DNA of 64,000 bases from Anaerohalosphaera lusitana (GTDB lineage Bacteria > Planctomycetota > Phycisphaerae > Sedimentisphaerales > Anaerohalosphaeraceae), in assembly GCF_002007645.1 (NCBI RefSeq), contig NZ_CP019791.1, forward strand, positions 3,712,593-3,776,592, read 5' to 3'. The translations under genes were made by a program, and so were the position numbers. Positions within the stretch are counted from its first letter, which is position 1; every line of letters begins with the position of its first letter. This document shows, in pieces, positions 27,945-35,665 of the stretch. The notes below the pieces were generated by a model, which was not told where the DNA came from, did no database searches, and saw nothing but the letters and a program-made list of their open reading frames with translations.

Positions 27945-28490
27945 CTATATACAAAACTCTTCCTTTGCAAGTCCCTGATAAACGCTCTTGAATTTCTCCC
28001 TCGCCCTCGTCAGCCGACTCTCTATCGCCCGCTCGCTCGCATCCATCTCCGCCGCCAGCTCCGCCACCGAACGCTTATGAAAATACTTCGCCTCCAGCAC
28101 CGTCCTGTAATGCCCCGGCAGCCGTGCCAGCGTCTCGAGCACCAGCCGCTTATGCGAAAACTCATCCCCGCGATCCGCCCCCGCCTCAACCGTCTGCGAA
28201 TCATAAACCACCGGCGACCTCTTCGACACATGCTTGCGGCAGCAGTTCCTCGCTATCCCGAACAGCCACGCCCGAAACCCGCCCCGCTCACTGTCAAACC
28301 GATGCAGCTTCTTCGCCGCCGTAATAAACGTCTGCTGCGTAACCTCCTCCGCATCATCAACCCGTCCCCTGACAAGCCCCAGCACAAAACTGTAAACCGG
28401 CCCAAAGTGCCCGCGGAACAACACCGCCCAGGCCCGCTCATCACCCCCGCAGGCCCGCTCAACCAAAGCCGATTCATAAACTGCATCCAT
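27945..28490 (-). CDS. ECF-type RNA polymerase sigma factor
   Basis: The 181-residue protein has region 2 (residues 6-75, with VDDAEEVTQQTFITAAKKL and FRAWLFGIARNCCR) and region 4 (about 115-170, LPGHYRTVLEAKYFHKRSVAELAAEMDASERAIESRLTRAREK) with a helix-turn-helix for the -35 element. The lack of a region 3 marks it as ECF. The stop codon overlaps the ribosome site of the next gene, so translation is coupled with the presumed anti-sigma factor. Planctomycete genomes carry many such units. The target promoter is not visible. Confidence 0.9.
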   Translation of the reverse strand: MDAVYESALVERACGGDERAWAVLFRGHFGPVYSFVLGLVRGRVDDAEEVTQQTFITAAKKLHRFDSERGGFRAWLFGIARNCCRKHVSKRSPVVYDSQTVEAGADRGDEFSHKRLVLETLARLPGHYRTVLEAKYFHKRSVAELAAEMDASERAIESRLTRAREKFKSVYQGLAKEEFCI

Positions 28491-28608
28491 AGCAACCCAT
28501 CACACTGAAGTAATTAACCCTCCACCAACCCTTGCCCAAAACCACCAGAAATCCTTCGCAAAAAACCAAAAACTTCCACAAAAAACCAAAATACTTGATT
28601 CATCACTA

Positions 28609-28637
28609 TGAGCTGTTTCAAAACTGCTTCTAAATAC
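28609..28637 (+). repeat. Short palindromic repeat, copy 2
   Basis: TGAGCTGTTTCAAAACTGCT followed by TCTAAATAC matches 13613-13643 (minus) apart from three substitutions and a two-base deletion. The palindrome is imperfect here. Confidence 0.4.
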
Positions 28638-28689
28638 CACGAATCGGAAACAACATTAGGACATTACCCGTCCGTTCCTCGAACTAACT

Positions 28690-28771
28690 AGCCGCATAAT
28701 TTCATAGCCCGCCGAGAATGGACCCAACGGACAGTACGTCGGAGGCGCGGCTGTTAAATTCTGCGGCGGCC
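28690..28771 (+). repeat. 82-bp imperfect-palindrome element, copy 2
   Basis: Same length as copy 1 at 20017-20098, with seven substitutions. Two of the changed bases lie in the stem (C to T and T to C on the left arm) and both keep pairing with the facing G. A third (T to C) is the bulged base. Selection on, or recent copying of, a folded form would explain this. Confidence 0.7.
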
Positions 28772-28931
28772 AGTTGACTGTTGTCCTTTATTTCAGGATG
28801 AACCACAATATTAAACATATGGCTTTTTTCATACAGTTTTAAGAATAAAGCAATTGGATAGAATCTATCGGATCAGCCGATGTATAAATGCACAAGCCAT
28901 CAAATTTCTGTTGTTATTTTATAGGGCTACA

Positions 28932-29114
28932 ATGACAATCCGAATTCACCATCCCACAAAATCAAAACCTCAGAACAACAAACATGATTCACCGGCGCAA
29001 AAATCTGCAAATTACGATCTAACTCGCGAACCGCTCATTCAAGACATCGTCACCCAGCTCCGAAATAAAGACATCCTCTACCTCATCGCCCTACACGAAT
29101 GGCTGAGCGGCTAA
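28932..29114 (+). CDS. Small hypothetical protein, 60 residues
   Basis: The frame MTIRIHHPTKSKPQ ... ALHEWLSG has AGGG six bases before its ATG. It ends four bases into the stop of the opposite gene at 29111. It has a basic, disordered first half and a helical C-half (LIQDIVTQLRNKDILYLIALHEWL). No family recognised. It may not be expressed. Confidence 0.4.
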   Translation: MTIRIHHPTKSKPQNNKHDSPAQKSANYDLTREPLIQDIVTQLRNKDILYLIALHEWLSG

Positions 29115-29890
29115 TCACCGGCTGCCGACACACTGAACGGTCTGTCTTCCCAATCATACAAAACATATTGGAAAGCATCTTGAAAATCTGCACCCATTAA
29201 ACTATTGATGTGCTCTTGTCGTTCGGGTTGAATGAACTTGATATCTCCGTTGCTGCCGTCGCAGAATCCAATTATGTTGTTCTGCCATGCCTGCTCGCGG
29301 CGTACCGCATCAAGTAGAGGCTGCATTGCCAGTCCCAGCCAAGTGTCAGAATACTCTGCCTCAAAGCCTTCAAGGTTGTTTTGCAGTGCCTTGAGTTGTA
29401 CTAAGGTACAAGCCAGATTAGCAACCACCATTGTCTTGCGTTCGGTTGTTGAAGATTGAGCCAAGATGTTCGTGCAGTTATAGCGAATATTAGCAATTGT
29501 CTCAAGCGTTCCTGCATGAGAACCAACGATCCATGCTTTGCCAAGGCTTGTTTGGGCGGCATTTATTTGGCTCTTCACATCACCAAGCACGTTCACGATC
29601 TGATCAGCGGTTTCCAATACTTCCTTCGCCTCGGTTTTGTCTTTCTCAGCCTCCGCGAGTTTCGCCCGCATCTCGCTCTGCGTGGTCTTGGTGGTCAGCA
29701 CACCGCCCAAAAATCCGCCCAGCAGGCACAGCAACCCCACGATCACGCACCAGATGATCAGTGCCGAACGCTCGTTCTGCTCGACAAAGAACTGATGCCC
29801 GCACCCGCTACACCTAAGCGGCCGATCCCCCAGATCGCCGTCCACCTCATAAACCGCACCACATTCCGGACAATTCGTCTGCATGCTCAT
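29111..29890 (-). CDS. Zinc-ribbon, single-helix membrane protein with coiled coil
   Basis: Residues 7-36 form an MJ0042-type zinc ribbon, CPECGAVYEVDGDLGDRPLRC followed by SGCGHQF. One membrane helix follows (LIIWCVIVGLLCLLGGFLGGVL, about 44-66). A coiled coil (about 70-110) and an alpha-helical domain of 150 residues lie beyond. The start has AGGAGG seven bases upstream. The ribbon should face the cytoplasm and the rest the outside. The function is unknown; the class is frequent in planctomycetes and myxobacteria. Confidence 0.72.
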   Translation of the reverse strand: MSMQTNCPECGAVYEVDGDLGDRPLRCSGCGHQFFVEQNERSALIIWCVIVGLLCLLGGFLGGVLTTKTTQSEMRAKLAEAEKDKTEAKEVLETADQIVNVLGDVKSQINAAQTSLGKAWIVGSHAGTLETIANIRYNCTNILAQSSTTERKTMVVANLACTLVQLKALQNNLEGFEAEYSDTWLGLAMQPLLDAVRREQAWQNNIIGFCDGSNGDIKFIQPERQEHINSLMGADFQDAFQYVLYDWEDRPFSVSAAGD

Positions 29891-29979
29891 TAGAACACCT
29901 CCTGATTTTTAACCTGCCTTATCCTGCGAATGCTCAGATTTTTCACGGCATTTTTGCAACACCCCTCGATGGGCTTTTT

Positions 29980-30013
29980 AAGTAAAATATACGCCGTAAA
30001 ACCCACTACGGCA
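29980..30013 (-). terminator. Possible terminator of the sulfatase gene
   Basis: On the minus strand the 6-bp stem GCCGTA/TACGGC (30012-30007 with 29998-29993) is followed by GTATATTTTACTT. The stem is short, so this is only a candidate. Confidence 0.35.
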
Positions 30014-30051
30014 AACAAAAACTCGGGTCACCAATACCTGCTACACCCTCT

Positions 30052-31647
30052 CTACTTCATAAACTCAGGATTATACTCCCTCTTCTTAAAGCCCGGATAC
30101 TTCCGCATTGTTCCCCTCATGCGCGGATAGCTGTCAAAGACATCCCCATTACCCATCACCCGCGGATCCTCCTGCTCGGCCAGAATGCCCTTGAGCCTTT
30201 CCCACAGCTCCGACTTCACATTCGCATATTTCGGATCATCCGCGATGTTGTCAACACAATCCGGATCCTTGCTAAGATCGTACAGCTCTTCTGCGGGCCG
30301 TTTCGCAACCGCCAGCTCATAAAACTTGCTCTCCGGGTCCTCCAGCACTACCTTCTTCGAAGGACCGCCGTCGATATCCGCCGCCCACTGATCGTAAGGA
30401 TCGCGCGGATTCCCCATCGGCCACCGCTCCGGCTTGAAATTGCGTATATACAGATACTCGTCCGTCTGGATCGAACGCGCAGGGTAGCCGACATTGTCCG
30501 CCCTGGCATGCGTATGTCTTTCCCTCCCCGCAACCGCAAAACCCCTCGATGCATCAACCCTGCCGGCCTTGCCCGATCTCAGCTCCGCCAGAAAGCTCCT
30601 GCCAGACATCGTATCAGGAACCGCCTGGCCCGCTGCCTCCAGAAACGTCGGCGCAAGATCGATAAAACTAACGAAATCCGTCATCATCTCACTCCGCGCG
30701 GGCACCTCCCCCGCCCAGCACACAGCCATTGGCACATGTATCCCCGCCGCATAGACGTTGGCCTTGGCACGCGGGAACGGCATGCCGTTGTCACCCGTCA
30801 CCACCACCAGCGTATTCTCCCACTCGCCGATCTCCTTGAGCTTTTCGATGATCCTGCCCAGGTGATCATCGAAATGCTCTATCTCACGGGCATAGTCCAG
30901 CAGGTCCGTACGCACGGTTTCATTGTCCGGCAGATACCCGGGTACATCTACATCGTCACGTTCTCCCTCGCCGCTGCCGTATTCATAAAACCGATGCGGC
31001 TCAAACCCGCCGTACCAGAAACAGAACGGCTGATCAGGGTCACGGTCCCCCAGGAACAGATTGAAATTCTCAGCATAATCAAGGTAACTGATGCCTCTGG
31101 TGGGTCGCTCCTTCAGTTTGGCCTTGTTATACCCCCTGCCGACAGGATTCTTATCCCAGCCTTTCGTCCGCCAGTCGCCCGGCCCCCACGGCTTGCCCGT
31201 GTATCCGACATGATAACCCGCCTGCTCCAGCAGCTCCGTATACACGGGCCAATTCTTCGGAAAATAACTGCCGTGCGTACCCGCTTCCTCGTTCTGCCAT
31301 ATGTTCCGACCCGTCAGAAGACTCGCCCGCGAAGGACTGCACTGAGGCGCGGGACAAAACGCATTCTTCATGAGCACCCCGACCCTTGCAACCTCATCAA
31401 ATGACGGCGTGTTGACAAATTCACAGCCGTACGCACTGGCATGCGGATACGAATGATCATCCGAGATCGCCAGCAGTATGTTAGGACGCTTGCGAGATGC
31501 TTTCTCCGCACCAGCGGATTCGGACTGTTTTTCATTTGACACCCGAGCCTCACCAACACCGCCTATCAACCGAGCCGCTGGAAACACAGCGACACCGGCA
31601 GCAACCTGCTTAAGAAACCACCGCCTGGAGCTGATCGAACCGTTCAT
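30052..31647 (-). CDS. Tat-exported type I sulfatase
   Basis: The 531-residue protein starts with a twin-arginine signal (SSRRWFLKQVAAG). The alkaline-phosphatase-fold core has RPNILLAISDDHSYPHASAYG for metal binding. CSPSRASLLTGR has Cys103 as the residue converted to formylglycine. The later GYTGKPWGPGDW and VVTGDNGMPFPRAK segments complete the site. It hydrolyses sulfate esters or N-sulfate of glycans. Closeness to heparan N-sulfatase-type (S1_8) members is my impression only. AAAGGG precedes the ATG. With the GH20 enzyme it suggests use of sulfated amino-sugar polysaccharides. Confidence 0.9.
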   Translation of the reverse strand: MNGSISSRRWFLKQVAAGVAVFPAARLIGGVGEARVSNEKQSESAGAEKASRKRPNILLAISDDHSYPHASAYGCEFVNTPSFDEVARVGVLMKNAFCPAPQCSPSRASLLTGRNIWQNEEAGTHGSYFPKNWPVYTELLEQAGYHVGYTGKPWGPGDWRTKGWDKNPVGRGYNKAKLKERPTRGISYLDYAENFNLFLGDRDPDQPFCFWYGGFEPHRFYEYGSGEGERDDVDVPGYLPDNETVRTDLLDYAREIEHFDDHLGRIIEKLKEIGEWENTLVVVTGDNGMPFPRAKANVYAAGIHVPMAVCWAGEVPARSEMMTDFVSFIDLAPTFLEAAGQAVPDTMSGRSFLAELRSGKAGRVDASRGFAVAGRERHTHARADNVGYPARSIQTDEYLYIRNFKPERWPMGNPRDPYDQWAADIDGGPSKKVVLEDPESKFYELAVAKRPAEELYDLSKDPDCVDNIADDPKYANVKSELWERLKGILAEQEDPRVMGNGDVFDSYPRMRGTMRKYPGFKKREYNPEFMK

Positions 31648-31729
31648 ATTAAAAACCCTTTCAGAAACTCACACCACACCCTGTTGAGATGTGTCTACCG
31701 GACTCGCAACATATTTTTTACCATACAAC

Positions 31730-31758
31730 TTGACAATTTTCCAGTAGGCGTGTAAATT
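31730..31758 (+). promoter_or_regulatory. Sigma70-type promoter before gene 31902
   Basis: A perfect TTGACA (31730-31735), a 17-base spacer and TAAATT (31753-31758) lie 144 bases upstream of the start codon, giving a leader of about 135 bases. Confidence 0.6.
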
Positions 31759-31766
31759 GACCGCAA

Positions 31767-31806
31767 GACGCTGTTGAAAGATGAATTTAAGTCATAAAAC
31801 AGCGTC
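31767..31806 (+). promoter_or_regulatory. Leader hairpin of gene 31902
   Basis: GACGCTGTT (31767-31775) pairs perfectly with AACAGCGTC (31798-31806) across a 22-base loop. It begins eight bases after the -10 box, so it would lie at the very 5' end of the message. It could protect the transcript or regulate it. Confidence 0.45.
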
Positions 31807-31901
31807 CAGTAACAGGGTGGAACCGAGCTCTGGTTTTCCAACTCCCTCCCAAGCCCTTCTTAACTGCTTATTTTATAACGAGTTAGTGAAAGGAGCGGCA
31901 A

Positions 31902-32297
31902 ATGAATTCTACCGCACATCGCAGCACCCAAACCCCATCTACAAATCGCAATGAAAGCATTTCTGCAGAAACACCACCCCAAAAACCATCGCAGGGACTG
32001 TTATTTTCCGAACCCGCGATCGCAGAAACCGGCGTATGGTGTGAGCTCAACGAAGGCATAGACCCCGCCCAGTGGGCACAGCTTTGCCGACAGCTAGGCT
32101 CGATGTCGCCCGGACAGTTCAAAAGGGCACAGAAAAAGCTTCTGCCAAACCCCGACGGCCTGATCCAGAGACTCAAACGAATGTTCACCCCGGACGCAAA
32201 CCCCAACACCGACACACCACTCGTAAGCCTGGGCCCATCAGGCATTTACGGCAATTATCAAAAGGAAGTTTACTCCGGCAGTGCTACGATAGCATGA
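31902..32297 (+). CDS. Hypothetical protein, last host gene before the prophage
   Basis: The 131-residue frame has AAAGGAG eight bases upstream and a clear promoter and leader. The first 35 residues are Ser/Thr/Pro-rich and disordered. The middle, GIDPAQWAQLCRQLGSMSPGQFKRAQKKLL (about 52-82), is helical. The end is Gly/Ser-rich. No signal peptide. I do not recognise it. The strong regulation signals make it worth attention. Confidence 0.6.
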   Translation: MNSTAHRSTQTPSTNRNESISAETPPQKPSQGLLFSEPAIAETGVWCELNEGIDPAQWAQLCRQLGSMSPGQFKRAQKKLLPNPDGLIQRLKRMFTPDANPNTDTPLVSLGPSGIYGNYQKEVYSGSATIA

Positions 32298-32416
32298 TCA
32301 AGAGTTATCCATTTCACGCCTGAATATTCGCAAATAGCGATCCAGAAAAGTCACATGGCTGACTGGAGGTTTGCGTACAGTTTGAAAATTGTGATACAAG
32401 GGCAGCTCTGCGCATG

Positions 32417-32452
32417 AAAAAGTCCCTGCAAGTGCATAACCTGCAAGGACTT
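32417..32452 (-). terminator. Terminator of the tRNA-Pro gene (host side)
   Basis: Read on the minus strand, AAGTCCTTGCAG pairs with CTTGCAGGGACTT with one G-T, followed by TTTC. It lies directly behind the 3' end of the tRNA fragment, as expected for the original host tRNA terminator. Confidence 0.75.
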
Positions 32453-32454
32453 AC

Positions 32455-32497
32455 GTCGGGGCGACAGGACTTGAACCTGCGACCTCAGCACCCCCAG
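32455..32497 (-). other. Attachment site: 3' half of tRNA-Pro(GGG)
   Basis: The minus strand from 32497 reads as anticodon loop CTGGGGG (anticodon GGG), 3' anticodon stem TGCTG, variable loop AGGTC, T stem GCAGG, T loop TTCAAGT, T stem CCTGT, acceptor CGCCCCG and discriminator A. Upstream of the loop the bases TGCCC cannot pair with TGCTG, so the 5' half is missing and identity stops at the anticodon loop. This is the usual footprint of phage integration into a tRNA gene. CCA is not encoded. Confidence 0.8.
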
Positions 32498-33180
32498 GGG
32501 CAGCTTCGGTCCGGTTGTGGTCTTTTGGGTCAACAATTTAAATCGAGGTGTTTTAAAAGCTTATTTGCGGCTGCGGCCGCCTGAACCATTTGTTTTTATG
32601 TGCCGAAAATGACCCTTTTTGGCACACCACCGTTCACACGTCAAATCACGCCTTACGCATCGAAAAACGAGGTGCGGCGGCGTTGCAAGCCCGCCCAAAA
32701 TTGAATACAGTTTGGGCGTGTTGCCCTGTACAGTCAATCCCCTCGACTGTCAATCATCACAACGCAATCTCGCGGCGGGTACGTCCGTGCCGACTCATGG
32801 ACGGGTCGGTCCGCCGCACCTCATCTCAAAAAACAACCGAACAGTTTTCTCCCATTAACTGATCGGCGGCGGAAGGTCTTTTTTTTACTCATGACTGTCT
32901 CCTTTGGCCTTCCGCCTCTCTCTCTATTTTTCAAACCGATGCGTAAATTCAGCGAATCAAACTTTTCATCACCCTCCTCCAGGCGGTGCCGGGGCCGATA
33001 CGTACCGGCCCGCCATATATCAGCGGCGAGGGTGACAGACGAGACGGACAGCTCGCCGGTCAGCGGAGAAAGCCCGCGAGCTCGTCGGTTGCTGCGGCGG
33101 GTCGCCGCGGCGGTACACTTTCGACCGGCGGGGTGAGATTCCCCGCCGTGTTTTGATCATGATCGAGGAGTGACTTTAGA
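32498..33180. other. Left end of the prophage, non-coding
   Basis: About 680 bases without a convincing gene. It contains a small palindrome (ACAGTC/GACTGT around 32738-32758) and GC-rich stretches able to fold. No integrase is present, so if the element is complete the integrase should be at the far end. Confidence 0.45.
33126..33154 (+). terminator. GC-rich hairpin followed by T run
   Basis: CGGCGGGG (33126-33133) pairs perfectly with CCCCGCCG (33141-33148) and TGTTTTG follows. It would stop any transcript entering from the host side before the first phage gene. Confidence 0.55.
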
Positions 33181-33435
33181 ATGATAATCGGCGTTGCAGT
33201 AACACCGGAATTTTATGACACCGCGATTGAGTCTAGGTGTGTGCAGATGGCAGTTGATGACGGCTCAGCCGCCATCGAGCCATGCGAGCAGCCGGCGGAT
33301 GAGCCGGAGCAGCAGCACAAGCAAAAACAGCCGGCGGGCCGCGATGACGCGGTTCGCGATGAGAACAAGTCCGAGCCTGCACAAACCCACGGCAGGCCGG
33401 GCGATGAGCCGCCGTTCCCCAGCGGCGAAGATTGA
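33181..33435 (+). CDS. Possible small acidic phage protein
   Basis: The 84-residue frame starts about ten bases after GAGGAG. After a short ordered N-terminus (MIIGVAVTPEFYDTA) it is low in complexity, rich in Glu, Gln, Pro and Asp. Codon bias is like the genes downstream, but a chance frame cannot be excluded. Confidence 0.35.
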   Translation: MIIGVAVTPEFYDTAIESRCVQMAVDDGSAAIEPCEQPADEPEQQHKQKQPAGRDDAVRDENKSEPAQTHGRPGDEPPFPSGED

Positions 33436-33621
33436 ATCGGCAGCCGCCGCGTGGGCGGCTGAAAATAAACGCACCGGAGAGCGTCCTTGCCGAAGCGGCA
33501 CATCACGGCGCATCCGGACGACCACGCCGGAACCGGTCGCTGCGTCGGCGACGCGGTTCGGCAGGCATTGATTACGAAGCAAAAAAATGCTTGATGCACT
33601 TTTCCAATGAAGAATGAAAGT

Positions 33622-33671
33622 GCCGGGCGGGTCGACAGACAAGCGGCATCGCCCGCCCGGTTTCTTGTTTT
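33622..33671 (+). terminator. Intrinsic terminator upstream of gene 33691
   Basis: The 9-bp perfect stem CCGGGCGGG (33623-33631) with CCCGCCCGG (33652-33660) is followed by TTTCTTGTTTTC. The loop is 20 bases long. It ends a leader region just 20 bases before the next start codon's ribosome site. Confidence 0.6.
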
Positions 33672-33690
33672 CAAACGATTGGAGGCAGTC

Positions 33691-34008
33691 ATGGGACACG
33701 CGGCGGAAAAAACAGAATCTCGGAAAATGTTGAACGCGACCGACAAGCAGATCATCGCGGCTAAGGCCGAGGGCCTGATGCTGTTTGACTTCGGCGAGCT
33801 GGGGATGATCGTGGCAAAGAGCCGAGCCAACGCGCAGCGGATGATGATCGAGCGGGGCAACAGCGAAGGCTCTGTAAGATACTGGCACGGCACGGTGGTC
33901 ACCGGCAAGGTCGAGCTGTGCGATCGATGGGGCGAGAATTCGTACATGGAATCGCCCGATGTGATCATTGCCCAGGGCGAGGGTTTTAGAGTGACGGATA
34001 TCGACTGA
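33691..34008 (+). CDS. Phage early protein, unknown
   Basis: The start has GGAGG five bases upstream; the frame extends further left without a site. The 105-residue product has a helical N-half (ATDKQIIAAKAEGLMLFDFGELGMIVAKSRANAQRMM) and a short beta-rich C-half. No recognised domain. It is the first well-supported rightward phage gene. Confidence 0.6.
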   Translation: MGHAAEKTESRKMLNATDKQIIAAKAEGLMLFDFGELGMIVAKSRANAQRMMIERGNSEGSVRYWHGTVVTGKVELCDRWGENSYMESPDVIIAQGEGFRVTDID

Positions 34009-34052
34009 GGAATTTTGATTGTTCAAACAGTCTTAAATAAGCGGAGGCGAAT

Positions 34053-34319
34053 ATGCCGGTGAAGATGTTAAAAATCGAAAACGAATACGACGGCGGGCTG
34101 TTCCCTGTGGCTGCAAATATTTCTGAGTATGAGATCAGCGACGAGGAGCAAGCGCACGAGCTGCTCGAAGAGATAATCGACAGCGTCAACCCCGTTGAGG
34201 GCGGTCGGCTCAATGAGCGGGCACATTTCGCGCTCTCGCTCCGCGATGCGGGTGTACGCGGGCGGTCGTTTCTGGACGCGATGGCGGAATTTGACAGCAA
34301 GGGGCAGGCAGATGGATGA
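34053..34319 (+). CDS. Small phage protein, unknown
   Basis: 88 residues with GGAGG before ATG. It is acidic and helical (DEEQAHELLEEIIDSVNPVEGG). The last codons overlap the next start. No family recognised. Confidence 0.6.
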   Translation: MPVKMLKIENEYDGGLFPVAANISEYEISDEEQAHELLEEIIDSVNPVEGGRLNERAHFALSLRDAGVRGRSFLDAMAEFDSKGQADG

Positions 34320-34422
34320 ATTGGTGATTATCGTAGCAGCATTGTTGACCGTTTTGAATTTGTGCATACTGTTTTTGGACAAAAAAAATGAGGACGAAGG
34401 GCAAAAAAGAAAGGAGGGCTGA
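34312..34422 (+). CDS. 36-residue single-helix membrane peptide
   Basis: The ATG at 34312 overlaps the previous stop. MDELVIIVAALLTVLNLCILFLD is one membrane helix, followed by a charged tail (KKNEDEGQKRKEG). The last codons contain the AGGAGG site of the next gene, so coupling is tight. Size and topology suit a phage inner-membrane peptide (holin- or exclusion-like), but no function can be assigned. Confidence 0.55.
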   Translation: MDELVIIVAALLTVLNLCILFLDKKNEDEGQKRKEG

Positions 34423-34425
34423 GCG

Positions 34426-35115
34426 ATGCGGTGGATTATCGTGTCAGCGGCATTCTTCGGCATTGCTATCGTATTTGCGGCGGCGTGCAGAGATATAAAA
34501 CGGACACTCGAAAGGACAAAGGGGGCAGCGAAAATGAAAAAGCGGAATAAAAATAAAAACAAGAAAAACCTGGCTGCGCAGATATACGAGCGGGGCTTTG
34601 AGCTGGGGATGCAAGGCTACACGTTTCAGGAATATTTGCGTGAGCGTGAGAAGATAAGACGTGAGCTGGGCGGCAGGCTCACCGGCGGACAGATGGAAGA
34701 TGTGGTGCAGGAGCTTCGCAACGGTGTTGTCGAGGGTGCTGAGTGCAGGCTGGGGAAAAAACAGGATGAGTCCGCGGCGGACGCAAACGATGCGGTACAA
34801 AGAATGTTCGCCGACGGCGGGATGTTCGCCGACGCGGTTTTAAGCGGCGACGTCGGCAGCGGCGACTGCGAGACAATGCTGGAGGCGCTGGGATTTTTAA
34901 AGGCCGGGCCGGTGACCGGATCGATCACACCCTATGACCGCGCGGACGGCGTGCAGTTCGGGCGGGTGTTAAAAGACCTGTGCCGCGAACAGGACGAGCA
35001 TATGACCATCACCGCCAAGGCGAAGTATTTAAGCATCTTCGAAAACACCTTTGGCGAACGTCGCTGGCCGGAGATCAAGGCGAGGATGGCGGAAAGGTAC
35101 GGAGGCAAGCAATGA
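34426..35115 (+). CDS. Membrane-anchored phage protein, unknown
   Basis: AGGAGG lies seven bases before ATG. The 229 residues begin with a membrane helix (IIVSAAFFGIAIVFAAA), then a very basic linker, MKKRNKNKNKKN, then a helical domain. The Met at 34534 (start of the basic linker) is a second possible start, which would give a soluble protein. No family recognised. Confidence 0.55.
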   Translation: MRWIIVSAAFFGIAIVFAAACRDIKRTLERTKGAAKMKKRNKNKNKKNLAAQIYERGFELGMQGYTFQEYLREREKIRRELGGRLTGGQMEDVVQELRNGVVEGAECRLGKKQDESAADANDAVQRMFADGGMFADAVLSGDVGSGDCETMLEALGFLKAGPVTGSITPYDRADGVQFGRVLKDLCREQDEHMTITAKAKYLSIFENTFGERRWPEIKARMAERYGGKQ

Positions 35116-35432
35116 AAAACTGTGACTGCAGGAGCTGCGCGAAATTCGAAAAAGTCTGCAGCGGCAGGACCGATCTGGGCGGATGCATCGGCTGGGTGGA
35201 ACAGTCTGTTGTTTTCACCGGCGGCGGCACTTCCGGGTCTGAAACTAAAAAACCTCTCAGCTCGATGCAGGTGTGGGGCGAGGACGGCGTCGAGGTCGGC
35301 GTTCGACCCGACATCGAGGCGATAAACACGCGGTGCCCGCACGTCGGCGGCAGACACTGCGACGCATGGGACGGCAGCCGTTGCCTGTACGAGGGCGGGT
35401 GTCTGTATGACGAGAGCGAGGTGGATGGATGA
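35112..35432 (+). CDS. Cys-rich small phage protein
   Basis: The ATG overlaps the preceding stop (ATGA). The 106 residues hold a Cys cluster at each end: CDCRSCAKFEKVC and later CPHVGGRHCDAWDGSRC. The spacing suggests two metal sites. No family recognised. Confidence 0.6.
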   Translation: MKNCDCRSCAKFEKVCSGRTDLGGCIGWVEQSVVFTGGGTSGSETKKPLSSMQVWGEDGVEVGVRPDIEAINTRCPHVGGRHCDAWDGSRCLYEGGCLYDESEVDG

Positions 35433-35665
35433 GTGAGGTGGTATTCGTAAGCGGTGACGGTCATGATGACAGCGACGAAAAGCTCAGGCGGCTGAGCCGC
35501 AAGTTAGAAAATGCCAGCAATATATGCGAAGAGCTCGGCGAACGCATCGACAGGCTCGAAGAGGTGCTTTTGGAGTGGCGAAAGTGCGGTGTGCCGATCA
35601 TGGGTGCTGAGCTGATGGCGAAAACAGATAAGGTTCTGGGACTGCGGAAGCGAGGTAAAGGATGA
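35429..35665 (+). CDS. Small coiled-coil phage protein
   Basis: 78 residues overlapping the previous gene by four bases. Residues 18-50 form a coiled coil (KLRRLSRKLENASNICEELGERIDRLEEVL) and the end is basic. No family recognised. Confidence 0.6.
   Translation: MSEVVFVSGDGHDDSDEKLRRLSRKLENASNICEELGERIDRLEEVLLEWRKCGVPIMGAELMAKTDKVLGLRKRGKG

Larger units (their letters stand above)
28491..28931. other. Gene-free stretch carrying two repeat elements
   Basis: It holds the short repeat at 28609-28637 and the 82-bp element at 28690-28771. I see no gene in it. It starts upstream of the sigma gene, so the sigma promoter should lie here; none is convincing. Confidence 0.4.

Noticed and set aside
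32455-32497. A functional tRNA gene
   Set aside because: No 5' half: D arm and 5' acceptor are missing and the anticodon stem cannot pair. Treated as an attachment site.
32821-32892. Minus-strand 23-codon frame (MSKKKTFRRRS...) with GGAG before ATG
   Set aside because: The ribosome site is good and the peptide basic, but it is too short to support without conservation, and A8 at its start may be a chance run.
32891-33136. Plus-strand frames at the left end of the prophage
   Set aside because: Ser/Arg-rich translation, no ribosome site, codon use unlike phage genes.
33213-34026. Two long minus-strand frames (251 and 253 codons) near the prophage left end
   Set aside because: They overlap each other and run through two terminator-like hairpins and gene 33691, which has a good ribosome site.
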